The notes: generated from the sequence alone by a model not told the origin. A stretch of DNA of 64,000 nt from Streptomyces catenulae (GCF_000718015.1 NZ_JODY01000020.1:62001-126000); one strand, 5' to 3'. Counted from the stretch's first letter, positions 44,191 to 53,121 are shown. A program made the numbers and translations.

Positions 44191-44457
44191 GCTGACGCCC
44201 TGCCCTGAGGCCCGCCGCCTTCGCCGGACGGGCCGATCCGCGGTTCCGCCTTCTTGCCACCGCGCCTTCACACCGTGCCGCCCGGCGGCACACCTCCCCC
44301 TCGCGTCTCCCGGATCCCGGGCGCCCGCCGCCCCGGCTCCGCCGCTCCACCCGTCGCCCGTGCCCGCCCGTGCGCGCCGCCTTCCGGCGTGCCCGGGCCC
44401 GCCCGGTGCACCCGCTCCGACCTCCCGTTCCTTCGGCACGCGCGAAGAAGGGCCGAT
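44191..44457 (+). promoter_or_regulatory. Leader region between Cys peptide and monooxygenase gene
   Basis: 267 bases with no gene. It has several short GC hairpins, for instance GTGCCG-CCCGG-CGGCAC at 44275-44291, which may act with the leader peptide in attenuation. AAGAAGGG lies 5 bases before the ATG at 44458. Confidence 0.5.
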
Positions 44458-45549
44458 ATGCGCTTCGGCGTCATGACACTCATCGACCACGTCCCGGACG
44501 CCCGCTCCGGACACCTCGTCTCCCCCACCGAACGGTTCCGCGAAGTCGTCGACCTCGCGGTACTGGCCGAAGAGTTGGGCTTCGATGCCTTCGGGGTGGG
44601 CGAACGGCACGGCCCGCCGTTCCTCTCCAGCTCCCCGCCCGCGGTGCTCGGCGCGATCGCCGCCCGCACCCACCGCATCCGGCTCTTCACCACCGTCACC
44701 GTGCTCTCCACCCTCGACCCGGTCCGCGTCGCCGAGGACTACGCCACCGTCGACCAGCTCTCCGGCGGCCGTCTGGAACTCACCATCGGCAAGGGCAACG
44801 CCCCCGAACCCTGGGCGCTCTTCGGCCGCGACAGCCGGGCGCAGTACGCCCTCCAGGAGGAGAACTACGAACTGCTGCGGCGGCTGTGGCGCGAGGAGAA
44901 GGTCACCTGGTCCGGCTCCTACCGCCCGCCGCTGACCGGGGCGACCACCCTGCCGCGCCCATACCGGCAGCCGCCCACCGTCTGGCACGGCAGCGCCACC
45001 AGCACCCGCTCCGTGGAGCTGGCCGCCCTCTGGGGCGACCCCCTCTTCGCCGCCAACGCCATCCAACCGGTGGCCGATTACGCCGCCCTCGTCGACCGCT
45101 ACCGCACCCGCTGGGCGGCGTACGGCCACGATCCGGCCGCCGCCCTCGTCGGCTCCGGCGGCACCCTCTTCGCCGCGCCCGACGACCGCACCGCCCGCCG
45201 GCGGTTCGCGCCGTACTACGAGTCGGCCGTCGCCGCCCGGAACGTGCCCGGCAACAACACGCCGTTCCGTACCGTCGACGAAGCCGCCGATCTGGGACCG
45301 GCGTTCATCGGCTCCCCCGCCCGGATCGCCGACAAGATCGCCGCCCAGCACCGGGCGTACGGCCACGCCCTCCAGTTCTTCTCCGTCGACACCGCCGGAC
45401 TGCCCTACGCCCACCGCGCCGAGGTGCTGCACCTGACCGCCGCCGAGGTGCTGCCGCAGCTCCGCCACGCCCTGCCCGACCCGCTGACCTGGCCGGACCC
45501 GACGGCGCCGGACGCGGACGCGGCGCCCGCCGCGGAGCCGGTCCGGTGA
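44458..45549 (+). CDS. LLM-class flavin-dependent oxidoreductase, 363 aa
   Basis: A third luciferase-like monooxygenase, of the YtmO/MsnO-like branch: MRFGVMTLIDHVP, DLAVLAEELGFDAFGVGERH, FTTVTVLSTLDPVRVAEDYA, VDQLSGGRLELTIGKGNAPE and TVWHGSATSTRSVELAALWG. The GxGxGN-like flavin segment and the QLSGGR motif are intact. ATG 44458 has AAGAAGGG upstream. It opens the rightward operon controlled by the Cys leader peptide and overlaps the acetyltransferase start (GTGA). Confidence 0.9.
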   Translation: MRFGVMTLIDHVPDARSGHLVSPTERFREVVDLAVLAEELGFDAFGVGERHGPPFLSSSPPAVLGAIAARTHRIRLFTTVTVLSTLDPVRVAEDYATVDQLSGGRLELTIGKGNAPEPWALFGRDSRAQYALQEENYELLRRLWREEKVTWSGSYRPPLTGATTLPRPYRQPPTVWHGSATSTRSVELAALWGDPLFAANAIQPVADYAALVDRYRTRWAAYGHDPAAALVGSGGTLFAAPDDRTARRRFAPYYESAVAARNVPGNNTPFRTVDEAADLGPAFIGSPARIADKIAAQHRAYGHALQFFSVDTAGLPYAHRAEVLHLTAAEVLPQLRHALPDPLTWPDPTAPDADAAPAAEPVR

Positions 45550-46043
45550 CCGCCGTCCGCCGCGCCGACGGCCCCACCGTGCTGCACACCACCGTCACCG
45601 ACCCGCTCGCCCGCCCGCTCCTCGACGAACTCACCCACGAGTACACCGCGCGCTACGGCGCACCCGTCGACCTCGACCGGGAGTACCCGCCGTCCGCGTT
45701 CGCCCCGCCGCACGGCGCGTTCCTGCTGCTCCTGGAGGGCGGCGAACCGGTCGCCGGGGGCGCCTACCGCCGCCGCGACGCCCGCACCGCCGAGCTGAAA
45801 CGCATCTGGACGCACTCCGCCCACCGCCGCCGCGGACTGGCCCGCCGGGTGCTCCGGGCGCTGGAGCGGGAGGCCACCGCCCACGGCTACACCCGTCTCT
45901 ACCTGACGACCGGACCCCGGCAGCCGGAGGCCCGGGGCCTGTACCTCGCGGCGGGCTACCGCCCGCTCTTCGACCTGACCGCACCGCCGGAGTCGATCGG
46001 CCCGCTGCCGTTCGAGAAACCCCTGGAGACCCGCCGCCCATGA
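45546..46043 (+). CDS. GNAT acetyltransferase, 165 aa
   Basis: The GTG at 45546 overlaps the monooxygenase stop. The fold is a compact GNAT: ELTHEYTARYG, AFLLLLEGGEPVAGGAYRRR, TAELKRIWTHSAHRRRGLAR (acetyl-CoA loop R-R-R-G-L-A), LYLTTGPRQPEARGLYLAAG, YRPL. In Bacillus S-alkyl-cysteine operons an acetyltransferase (SnaB/YxeL type) N-acetylates the imported amino acid before oxidation; this gene is the likely counterpart, although similarity to SnaB was not tested. Confidence 0.85.
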   Translation: MTAVRRADGPTVLHTTVTDPLARPLLDELTHEYTARYGAPVDLDREYPPSAFAPPHGAFLLLLEGGEPVAGGAYRRRDARTAELKRIWTHSAHRRRGLARRVLRALEREATAHGYTRLYLTTGPRQPEARGLYLAAGYRPLFDLTAPPESIGPLPFEKPLETRRP

Positions 46044-46999
46044 CCCGCCCCCGCTCCCCGAGACGGACCGCCCGCACCGCCGCGGTGCGCACCGCCGCCC
46101 TCCTCGCCGCCGCCGCGCTGCCCCTCGCCGGGTGCGCGGAACCGGCGGCCACCGGTGCGGACGCGCCGGGCGGCGGCGCCACCGCCGTCCCCACCGCCGA
46201 TGTCGTCTCCGGTATCGCCGAGGACCCGGCCGCCGCCGCGCTGCTGCCCGCCGACGTCCGCGCCCGCGGCACGCTCGCCCTCGCCGCCAGCATCAGCTCG
46301 CTGCCCGGCGCGGTCTATCTGCCGGACGGCAGGACCGTCGCCGGTGAGGACATCGACCTCGCGGACGCCGTCGGCAAGGCCCTGGGCCTGCGGCTGAAAC
46401 GGGAACCGGCGAGCTTCGAGGCGATCCTCCCCGCCCTCGGCAGCGGCCGGTACGACGTCGGCACCGGCAACTTCGGCGTCACCGACGCCCGCCGCAAAAC
46501 CCTCGACTTCGTCACCTACGTCAACGACGGCCAGGGCTTCGCCGTCCGCGAGGACAGCACGCTGAAGAAGGTCACCACGCTGACGCAGCTGTGCGGACTG
46601 ACCGTCGCCACCGGCGCCGGAACCACCTTCGAGGCGACGCTGGAGCAGGAACGCCCCCGCTGCGCCGCCGCCGGGAAGAAGCCGTACGACGTCAAGACGT
46701 ACGCCGAGATCTCCGCGCTCTACGCCTCGCTCCAGCAGGGCCGCACCGATGTGGTGATGAGCACCGTCAACGGGCTGCGCTACGCCGTCGACCGCCAGCC
46801 CGGGCTGCGCTTCCTCAACGCCTACAAACGGCTGGACGTCGGCTTCGCCCTCAAGAAGCACAGCCCGCTGGCCCCCGCCTTCCGGGCCGCCGTCAACCAT
46901 CTGATCGAGAACGGGAGTTACCACAAGATCCTCAAGAAGTGGGGCACCGCCGACTCGGCGCTCACCACCTCGCGGATCAGCCCCCCGGAGATCCGCTGA
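46040..46999 (+). CDS. Amino-acid-type ABC substrate-binding lipoprotein, 319 aa
   Basis: Overlaps the acetyltransferase stop by four bases (ATGA). Lipobox LPLAGC in AALLAAAALPLAGCAEP. The binding-protein fold follows: GEDIDLADAVGKALGLRLKR, FEAILPALGSGRYDVGTGNF, GVTDARRKTLDFVTYVNDGQ and LYASLQQGRTDVVMSTVNGL. No permease or ATPase is encoded in this operon, so it must use the transporter of the divergent operon. It gives the system a second ligand specificity. Confidence 0.92.
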   Translation: MTRPRSPRRTARTAAVRTAALLAAAALPLAGCAEPAATGADAPGGGATAVPTADVVSGIAEDPAAAALLPADVRARGTLALAASISSLPGAVYLPDGRTVAGEDIDLADAVGKALGLRLKREPASFEAILPALGSGRYDVGTGNFGVTDARRKTLDFVTYVNDGQGFAVREDSTLKKVTTLTQLCGLTVATGAGTTFEATLEQERPRCAAAGKKPYDVKTYAEISALYASLQQGRTDVVMSTVNGLRYAVDRQPGLRFLNAYKRLDVGFALKKHSPLAPAFRAAVNHLIENGSYHKILKKWGTADSALTTSRISPPEIR

Positions 47000-47005
47000 C
47001 ACGGC

Positions 47006-47047
47006 TGCGGGGCACGGGCCGCCCTCCCGGACCGCCCGCGCCCCGCA
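47006..47047. terminator. Hairpin between convergent operons
   Basis: Arms TGCGGGGC (47006-47013) and GCCCCGCA (47040-47047) enclose a 26-base, itself GC-rich loop. It separates the sulfur locus from the conservon. Confidence 0.5.
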
Positions 47048-47063
47048 CCGGGTGCGCCGCCGC

Positions 47064-47666
47064 CTACCGCGCCGCCGCACCCGCCTTCGCCGGTCCGCCG
47101 GTGACGTGCTGGTGCACGACCCGGTCCATCAGCGCGGCCAGCACATCGCGGACCGAGGACCGGTCACGGGCGTCGCAGGTGAGGACCGGCACCTCCGGCC
47201 CGATGCCCAGCGCCTCGCGGACCTCGTCCAGCGCGAAGAGCTGCGCCCCGTCGAAGCGGTTGACCGCCAGGACGAACGGTGTGCCGCGCTCCTCGAAGTA
47301 GTCGAGCGCGGGGAAGGAGTCCTCGATCCGCCGGGTGTCCACCAGCACGATCGAGCCCAGCGCGCCCTCCACCAGGTCGTCCCAGAGGAACGAGAACCGG
47401 TCCTGGCCCGGCGTGCCGAAGAGATAGAGCACGATCGACGGGTCGAGGGTGATCCGGCCGAAGTCCAGCGCCACGGTCGTGGTGGTCTTGTTCTCCACTC
47501 CGACCAGCGAGTCCACCCCGACCGAGACCTGGGTGATCGCGGCTTCGGTGTCCAGCGGTTCGATCTCCGAGACCGCGCCGATGAACGTCGTCTTGCCCAC
47601 CCCCAGCCCCCCGCTGATCACGATCTTCACGGCGAGCGGTGCGGCTTTGTCAGAGCGCCCGGACAT
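47064..47666 (-). CDS. cvnD: Conservon GTPase-like protein CvnD, 200 aa
   Basis: P-loop GGLGVGKTT at residues 19-27, G3-like FGTPGQDRF and the G4 motif NRFDG mark the Ras/Gtr-like ATP/GTP-binding conservon protein, similar to MglA. It cycles between nucleotide states at the membrane complex formed with CvnA, CvnB and CvnC. The ATG at 47666 overlaps cvnC by 17 bases. It is the last gene; no P450 gene follows as in some conservons. Confidence 0.93.
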   Translation of the reverse strand: MSGRSDKAAPLAVKIVISGGLGVGKTTFIGAVSEIEPLDTEAAITQVSVGVDSLVGVENKTTTTVALDFGRITLDPSIVLYLFGTPGQDRFSFLWDDLVEGALGSIVLVDTRRIEDSFPALDYFEERGTPFVLAVNRFDGAQLFALDEVREALGIGPEVPVLTCDARDRSSVRDVLAALMDRVVHQHVTGGPAKAGAAAR

Positions 47667-47988
47667 GGTCCCTGATCCTCTCCAGGACATGGAGCGGCAG
47701 CTCCGTGGGTTGTTGACAGACCAGCAGGCCACCGACGACCAGATCGGAGATGAGCACCTTGGCCACCCCCAGCGGCACACCGATCTTCTCGGCCACCTCG
47801 GCGACCATCGTCGGCTGCGCACAGAGCGCCACGATCCGGCGCCGCTCGAACTCCAACGAGCCCGGCGACGCCTCGGGCACCGCCACGACCAGCGTCTCCA
47901 GCCGCAGATCGGCATGGGTCGGCTCGACGCGCCCGCCGGTCATGATGAACGGCCGGACGAACAGCGCGTCCTCCAGCTCCTCGCTCAT
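47650..47988 (-). CDS. cvnC: Conservon DUF742 protein CvnC, 112 aa
   Basis: DUF742 pattern: LFVRPFIMTGGRVEPTHADL, LETLVV, ERRRIVALCAQPTMVAEVAE, KIGVPLGVAKVLISDLVVGG. The winged-helix-like fold suggests a DNA- or protein-binding adaptor. The ATG at 47988 overlaps the cvnB stop by four bases. Confidence 0.95.
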   Translation of the reverse strand: MSEELEDALFVRPFIMTGGRVEPTHADLRLETLVVAVPEASPGSLEFERRRIVALCAQPTMVAEVAEKIGVPLGVAKVLISDLVVGGLLVCQQPTELPLHVLERIRDHVRAL

Positions 47989-48410
47989 CGGGGCAGAACC
48001 TGCCGCAGATCGGCGATGAGCGCCGGGGTCAGCAGATCACCGGCGCGCTCGGCGAGCACCGCCATCTCGTAGCCGACCAGCCCGAGTTCGCCACTGCTGT
48101 CGGCGAGCACGCCCAGACAGCTGCCGTCGCGGATCGCGGAGACCAGCAGGAAGCCGCGGCCCATCTCGATCATGATGAGCTTGACGCCGTCGAACTCGTA
48201 GCGGCGCGAGGCGCTCCGCGCCAGGCTGGACAGGCCCGAGACGACCGCCGCGAGATGGTCCGCGTCGGTGCGGCCCAGCCCGTCGGAGACGGCGATCAGC
48301 AGACCGTCCGAGGAGACCGCGACGGCATCGCGGACCCCGTCGGTGCGGCGGACGAAATTGGCCAGCAGCCAATTGAACGTCTGGGAATCGTGGTGCAGGT
48401 CGACGCTCAC
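47985..48410 (-). CDS. cvnB: Conservon roadblock/LC7 protein CvnB, 141 aa
   Basis: FNWLLANFVRRTDGVRDAVA, VSSDGLLIAVSDGLGRTDAD and HLAAVVSGLSSLARSASRRY are typical of conservon roadblock proteins, which act like MglB as a GTPase-activating partner of CvnD. The ATG at 48410 overlaps the cvnA stop. Confidence 0.95.
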   Translation of the reverse strand: MSVDLHHDSQTFNWLLANFVRRTDGVRDAVAVSSDGLLIAVSDGLGRTDADHLAAVVSGLSSLARSASRRYEFDGVKLIMIEMGRGFLLVSAIRDGSCLGVLADSSGELGLVGYEMAVLAERAGDLLTPALIADLRQVLPR

Positions 48411-50977
48411 GCGTGGTCACCCTTCTCGACGGTGGCCGTCGGCTCCGGCTCCTTCGGCTGCGACTCGGACCGCGACCCGGGCTGCGACCCGGGGGACGCG
48501 TCCGTCCCGGGTGCGGCGGACTCCGCGTCCCGGGCCGCCCGCTCGCGCGCCCGCTCCTCGTTCCGCTCCCGCTGCGCCTGCCGCTCCTTCTCCTTCTCGA
48601 CGCTGATGGCGCCGCGCATATGGGCGCTGCGCAGCCCGGCGAGCATCCCGGAGACCTCGTCCGGCGAGCGCTCCGGCGTCGGCGCGGCCTCCTGCTGCCA
48701 GCGCGGCGCCACCGCCTCGTCCACCGCGGACCGGATGGCGCTGCGCCGGGCCCGCTTGACCAGGCCGTTACGGGTACGGGCCGCGGAGGAGCCGCGCGGC
48801 CCGGCCGGAGCCGCCGCGCCCTCCCCGTCGTCCCGGGCGGCGCGCGGCCGGGGCAGCGCCGCATCGGCGCCACCGGCCGGACGGGGCGCGGGCGCCGCGT
48901 CGCGGTCCGGGGCATCCGGGGTCGCCGTGGTCGCGGCCTCCGGGCGGGCCGGGCGCCGCTCCGCCGCCTCCGCCGGGGTGGTCTGCTCGTCGGGCACCGT
49001 CCGCTCCTTCTCCCCGCGCACGGCCGGGACGTCGGGGACGGTCGGCGCGGTCGCGGAGTCGGTCAGCAAGGTCGCCGGGATGAGCACCCGGGCGACGGTT
49101 CCGGCGGCCGGTGCCTCGCCGAGGCGGACCTCGATCCCGCACTTGCGGGCCAGGGCGCCGACGACGAAGTGGCCCAGGAACCGGGTGGGTTCGGCCATGA
49201 AGCTGGCGGCCCCGGAGAGCCGGACGTTCGCCTCGGCCATCGCCGGGGCGGGCATCCCGGTGCCGTGGTCGACGATGGCGACGAGGTATCCGGCGCTGGT
49301 GCGGCGGCCCTCGACCTCGACGTCGGTGTCCGGCGGGGAGAAGCTGAGCGCGTTCTCGACCAGTTCGGCCAGCAGATGCGCGATCTCGGAGACGACGGTG
49401 CCGCTGACGAACGCGGCGTCCACCCGGCGCAGATTGACCCGGCGGTACTCCTCCACCTCGGACAGGGCCGCGCGGATCACGTCGGTCACCGACAGCGGGG
49501 TGGCCCAGGTCCGCGGGCTGGCCTCCCCGGCGAGCACCAGCAGGCTCTCGGCGTTACGGCGCATCCGGGTCGCGAGGTGGTCCAGCTCGAAGAGGTTGGC
49601 GAGGGTCGCGGGGTCGGCGTCCTCGTGCTCCAGCTTGTTGATGAAGCTGATCTGACGGCGGACCAGGTTCTGGTTCCGGCGGCCGAGGTTGACCAGCGAC
49701 TCGGTGGCGTTGCGGCGCAGCACGGCCTGCTCGGTGGCGAGGTCGTAGGCGACCTTCTGCATCTGGTCGAAGGCGTCGGCCAGCTGCCGGATCTCGGTGC
49801 CCGAGCCGGTCGGTACGGAGAGCGGGCCGAGCGGTTCGGGGGCGCCGGACTCCTTCTGGACGCGGGCGACGGCGGCGGGCAGCCGGTTCCCGGAGACGTC
49901 GCGGGCCTGCCGGGTCAGCGCGCCGAGCGGCCCGGAGACCGAGCGGGCGGCGCCGATCGCGAGGGCGGCGAGCGCGGCGATCGAGCCGAGCGCCAGCACC
50001 CCGAAGAAGACCAGCGTGCGGGTGGCGTCGGACTCCAGCTCACCGGCGCGGGCGGTGATGTCCCGGCCCAGCGAGATCTGGACGGTGCGCAGCCCGTTGA
50101 TGGTGGAGGTCGCCGACTCGTACCAGGCGGTGGCCGGGATCCGGGCGGGCAGCCGGCCGTGACCGGCGACGATCTGCTGGACGTAGCCGAGCAGCTGCTG
50201 TGCGGCGGGGGTCTCCAGCGCCTCCTTCAGCTGTTGCCGCTGCGGCCCGGTGGCCCACTCGGGGAAGGCGGCGGCGGCCGACAGGCGTCCGGCGCGGGCG
50301 GTCAGGAAGCGGGTGTAGTCGTCGCCGCGGAACGCCCCGCGGTGCAGCGAGCCGAGCACGACGGCGCGCTCCTGGCCCAGCAGCTCCTTCATCGAGCCCA
50401 ACACCTGGAGCGCCTGGTAGTCGGCGCGCAGCCGGGCGTCGCGGACGTGGACGAGACCGAGGTCGAGGCGGCCGAGGGCCTCGTCGGTGCCGGTGAAGTA
50501 GTCGTAGGTACGGGCGACGACGCCGGTGCCGTTGTCGGCGGCGGCGCGGATGTCCTTGAGGGCGTCGGCGCGGTGGAGTGCGGTGCGGACGGAGTCGGCG
50601 GCCGGGTCGTCGCGGTCGGCCAACTCGTCGTCGACCTCGGCGCGCGCGGCGTCGGTGAGCTTGCGCTGCGCCAGCATGCCGGTGCGGAACTCGGTGATCC
50701 CGCCGACGTAGCCGGTGGTCAGGCCGCGTTCCTTCTGGTGTTCGTGGAGGAATCCCTGGAGGGCGTCGGCGAGATGGGCGTCCGACGCGGTGGCGGCGGC
50801 GTTCTCGTAGTCGCCGATCTGGTGGGCGGCGGAGAAGCCGAGCAGGGCCAGGAGTATCGCGAGTGCGACGCAGAGGATGCGGATGAGCTTGGCGCGGATG
50901 GTGCGCGGCGCCACGACGCCTGCCGTGAACGCCCGCCGGAAGCGCGCGGACCGGGCTTCCGTGGTCTGTGTTTCCAC
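48407..50977 (-). CDS. cvnA: Conservon sensor histidine kinase CvnA, 856 aa
   Basis: GTG start at 50977. A first membrane helix at about 28-50 (LIRILCVALAILLALLGFSA) is followed by an extracellular NIT domain (FLHEHQKERGLTTGYVGGI), a second helix near 330 (VFFGVLALGSIAALAALAIG), HAMP, and a HATPase domain with EIAHLLAELVENALSFSPPD and VAIVDHGTGMPAPAMAEANV. A phospho-acceptor His box is not obvious, as in other conservon kinases. The last 200 residues are charged and disordered. NIT domains bind nitrate or nitrite; the ligand here is not known. Confidence 0.93.
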   Translation of the reverse strand: METQTTEARSARFRRAFTAGVVAPRTIRAKLIRILCVALAILLALLGFSAAHQIGDYENAAATASDAHLADALQGFLHEHQKERGLTTGYVGGITEFRTGMLAQRKLTDAARAEVDDELADRDDPAADSVRTALHRADALKDIRAAADNGTGVVARTYDYFTGTDEALGRLDLGLVHVRDARLRADYQALQVLGSMKELLGQERAVVLGSLHRGAFRGDDYTRFLTARAGRLSAAAAFPEWATGPQRQQLKEALETPAAQQLLGYVQQIVAGHGRLPARIPATAWYESATSTINGLRTVQISLGRDITARAGELESDATRTLVFFGVLALGSIAALAALAIGAARSVSGPLGALTRQARDVSGNRLPAAVARVQKESGAPEPLGPLSVPTGSGTEIRQLADAFDQMQKVAYDLATEQAVLRRNATESLVNLGRRNQNLVRRQISFINKLEHEDADPATLANLFELDHLATRMRRNAESLLVLAGEASPRTWATPLSVTDVIRAALSEVEEYRRVNLRRVDAAFVSGTVVSEIAHLLAELVENALSFSPPDTDVEVEGRRTSAGYLVAIVDHGTGMPAPAMAEANVRLSGAASFMAEPTRFLGHFVVGALARKCGIEVRLGEAPAAGTVARVLIPATLLTDSATAPTVPDVPAVRGEKERTVPDEQTTPAEAAERRPARPEAATTATPDAPDRDAAPAPRPAGGADAALPRPRAARDDGEGAAAPAGPRGSSAARTRNGLVKRARRSAIRSAVDEAVAPRWQQEAAPTPERSPDEVSGMLAGLRSAHMRGAISVEKEKERQAQRERNEERARERAARDAESAAPGTDASPGSQPGSRSESQPKEPEPTATVEKGDHA

Positions 50978-51374
50978 TGGGTGACTTTCGAAGGTGTGTG
51001 GTTCGGACAGCAGACGGAATCTGCTGCCGTGTCAACGACCTTCCGTTGTGTCGGTCACCCGATCATCTGCCCGGCTCCGCGGCGTTTTCCCGGGCCGGGG
51101 ACATATGCCCTGGTCCCCCGCCGGAACCTACCCGGCGGTCGAAGAGGCTTCCCGGGGACCGTGTGTCGACACCGTCCGGCGCCCGGGCCTATCGTGACTT
51201 CCGTCACGACGTCAGTTCCCGTGCCGCCCGCGGAAGCTGACCAGCTGCCACCCGCTCTGCACCAGATCTGTCACGAACCCCCCGTGCGGCGGCTATCCAC
51301 TTGGCACACCCTCCGCCTCATGAAGGACCATAGGGGGGCGGACATACAGACACCGCGGGTGAGAGGAGGCGTCC
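50978..51374. other. Divergent promoter gap between cvnA and the SepF-like gene
   Basis: About 400 bases, no gene supported. AGGAGG lies 5 bases before the ATG at 51375. The composition is more balanced than in the genes, as expected for promoters. Confidence 0.5.
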
Positions 51375-51821
51375 ATGGGATCGGTGCGCAAGGCGAGTGC
51401 CTGGCTTGGCCTCGTCGACGACAACGATGACGAGCGTTACTACGACGACGACTATGCCGAGGGACCGGAGCACGGGGCCCAGGGGACCGGCTCCTGGGTG
51501 ACCGACCCGGGTCTGCGGGTGGCCGAGAGCCCGGCCGAGGACCACAGCACCCGCATCGCCACGGTCACCCCCGACGGCTTCGGCGACGCCCGCGGCATCG
51601 GTGAGCTGTTCCGCGGCGGCGTCCCGGTGATCGTCAACCTCACGGCGATGGAGTCGTCCGACGCCAAGCGCGTGGTGGACTTCGCCGCCGGTCTCGCCTT
51701 CGGGCTGCGTGGCTCGATCGAGCGGGTCGCCACCCGGGTCTTCCTGCTCACCCCGGCCGACTACCGCGTCGTCAGCGGGGAGAGCCGGGACCGCAACGGC
51801 GGGTTCTTCAACCAGAGCTGA
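51375..51821 (+). CDS. SepF-like cell-division protein, 148 aa
   Basis: The N-terminus ([18 protein letters not shown]) is a membrane-binding amphipathic helix followed by an acidic linker. The SepF core is [40 protein letters not shown] and [20 protein letters not shown], ending FFNQS. The G and dimer-interface residues are present. In S. coelicolor three such proteins exist: SepF in the division cluster, plus SflA and SflB. Being outside a division cluster and short, this one is likely of the SflA/SflB kind, which modulates FtsZ anchoring during polar growth or sporulation. Confidence 0.9.
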   Translation: MGSVRKASAWLGLVDDNDDERYYDDDYAEGPEHGAQGTGSWVTDPGLRVAESPAEDHSTRIATVTPDGFGDARGIGELFRGGVPVIVNLTAMESSDAKRVVDFAAGLAFGLRGSIERVATRVFLLTPADYRVVSGESRDRNGGFFNQS

Positions 51822-51846
51822 CCGGGCGTGGGCCCGGTTCCGTCCG

Positions 51847-51883
51847 GCGGAGGGGAAGGCGGCAGGACCGCCTCACCCTCCGC
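51847..51883. terminator. Two-part hairpin between convergent genes
   Basis: Outer arms GCGGAGGG (51847-51854) and CCCTCCGC (51876-51883), with inner arms AGGCGG and CCGCCT. It ends both the SepF-like and the acyl-CoA dehydrogenase transcripts. Confidence 0.75.
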
Positions 51884-51924
51884 TTCTTGCTGTCCGGCTC
51901 CCGGCCGCCCGGCGGCCGACCCGC

Positions 51925-53121
51925 TCAGCGGAAGGCGTCCAGCCCGGTGAGCGCCTTGCCCAGCACCAGCTGGTGCATCTCGACGGTGCCCTCGTAGGTG
52001 AGCACCGACTCCAGGTTGGTGGCGTGCCGCATGACCGGGTACTCCAGGGAGATGCCGTTGGCGCCCAGGATCGTGCGGGAGGTGCGGCAGATCTCGATGG
52101 CCTCGCGGACGTTGTTGAGCTTGCCGAAGCTGACCTGCTCCGGGCGGAGCCGTCCGGCGTCCATCCGGAGCCCGAGGTGGTGGGCGAGGAGGATGCCCTT
52201 GTGCAGCTCGACGGCCATGTCGGCGAGCTTGGCCTGGGTGAGCTGGAAGCCGCCGATGGGCTTGCCGAACTGCTCGCGGGTGCGGGCGTACTCCAGCGCC
52301 GCCTCGAAGCTGGCGCGGGCGGCGCCCATGGAGCCCCAGACGATGCCGTAGCGGGCGTGGCTCAGACAGCTCAGCGGGCCGCGCAGTCCGCGGACCTCGG
52401 GCAGCGCCGCGTCGGCCGGGAGGCGGACGTCGTCCAGGACGAGTTCGCTGGTGACCGAGGCGCGCAGCGACCACTTGTGGTGGATCTCGGGGGCGGCGAA
52501 GCCGGGGGTGTCGGTGGGGACGACGAAGCCGCGGACGCCGTCGTCGGTGGCGGCCCAGACGACCGCGACCCCGGCGACCGAACCGTTGGTGATCCACATC
52601 TTGCGGCCGCTCAGGACCCAGTCGGAGCCGTCGCGGCGGGCGTGGGTGCGCATCCCGGCGGGGTCGGAGCCGTGGTCCGGTTCGGTGAGACCGAAACAGC
52701 CGATGACCTCGCCGGTCGCCATCCGCGGCAGCCAGTGCTGCTTCTGCTCCTCGGAGCCGAAGCGGTGGATCGCGTACATGGCGAGCGAGCCCTGGACGGA
52801 GACGAGGGAGCGGATGCCGGAGTCGGCGGCCTCCAGTTCCAGGCAGGCCAGGCCGTACTGGACGGCGGAGGCACCGGCGCAGCCGTAGCCGGTCAGGGAC
52901 ATGCCGAGGGCGCCGAGGGAGCCCAGTTCGCGGGCGAGGTCGCGGATGCCGGGCAGCTCACCGCGCTCGTACCACCCGGCGATGTGCGGCAGGACGCGGT
53001 CGGCCGCCCAGCGGCGGACGGTGTCGCGTACCGCGCGGTCCTCGTCGGTGAGGAGGTCGTCGAGGCCCAGCGGGTCGGCCGCGTCGAACGGCGGGAGCGG
53101 CGAGGAAGGCGTGGCGGACAT
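51925..53121 (-). CDS. gcdH: Glutaryl-CoA dehydrogenase-type acyl-CoA dehydrogenase, 398 aa
   Basis: The sequence follows the GcdH subfamily: ADSGIRSLVSVQGSLAMYAI, IGCFGLTEPDHGSDPAGMRT, SGRKMWITNGSVAGVAVVWA and LEYARTREQFGKPIGGFQLT. The catalytic Glu is in LTYEGTVEMHQLVLGKALTG. It would oxidise and decarboxylate glutaryl-CoA to crotonyl-CoA in lysine breakdown, although a related acyl-CoA cannot be excluded. No lysine-pathway genes are adjacent. Confidence 0.88.
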   Translation of the reverse strand: MSATPSSPLPPFDAADPLGLDDLLTDEDRAVRDTVRRWAADRVLPHIAGWYERGELPGIRDLARELGSLGALGMSLTGYGCAGASAVQYGLACLELEAADSGIRSLVSVQGSLAMYAIHRFGSEEQKQHWLPRMATGEVIGCFGLTEPDHGSDPAGMRTHARRDGSDWVLSGRKMWITNGSVAGVAVVWAATDDGVRGFVVPTDTPGFAAPEIHHKWSLRASVTSELVLDDVRLPADAALPEVRGLRGPLSCLSHARYGIVWGSMGAARASFEAALEYARTREQFGKPIGGFQLTQAKLADMAVELHKGILLAHHLGLRMDAGRLRPEQVSFGKLNNVREAIEICRTSRTILGANGISLEYPVMRHATNLESVLTYEGTVEMHQLVLGKALTGLDAFR

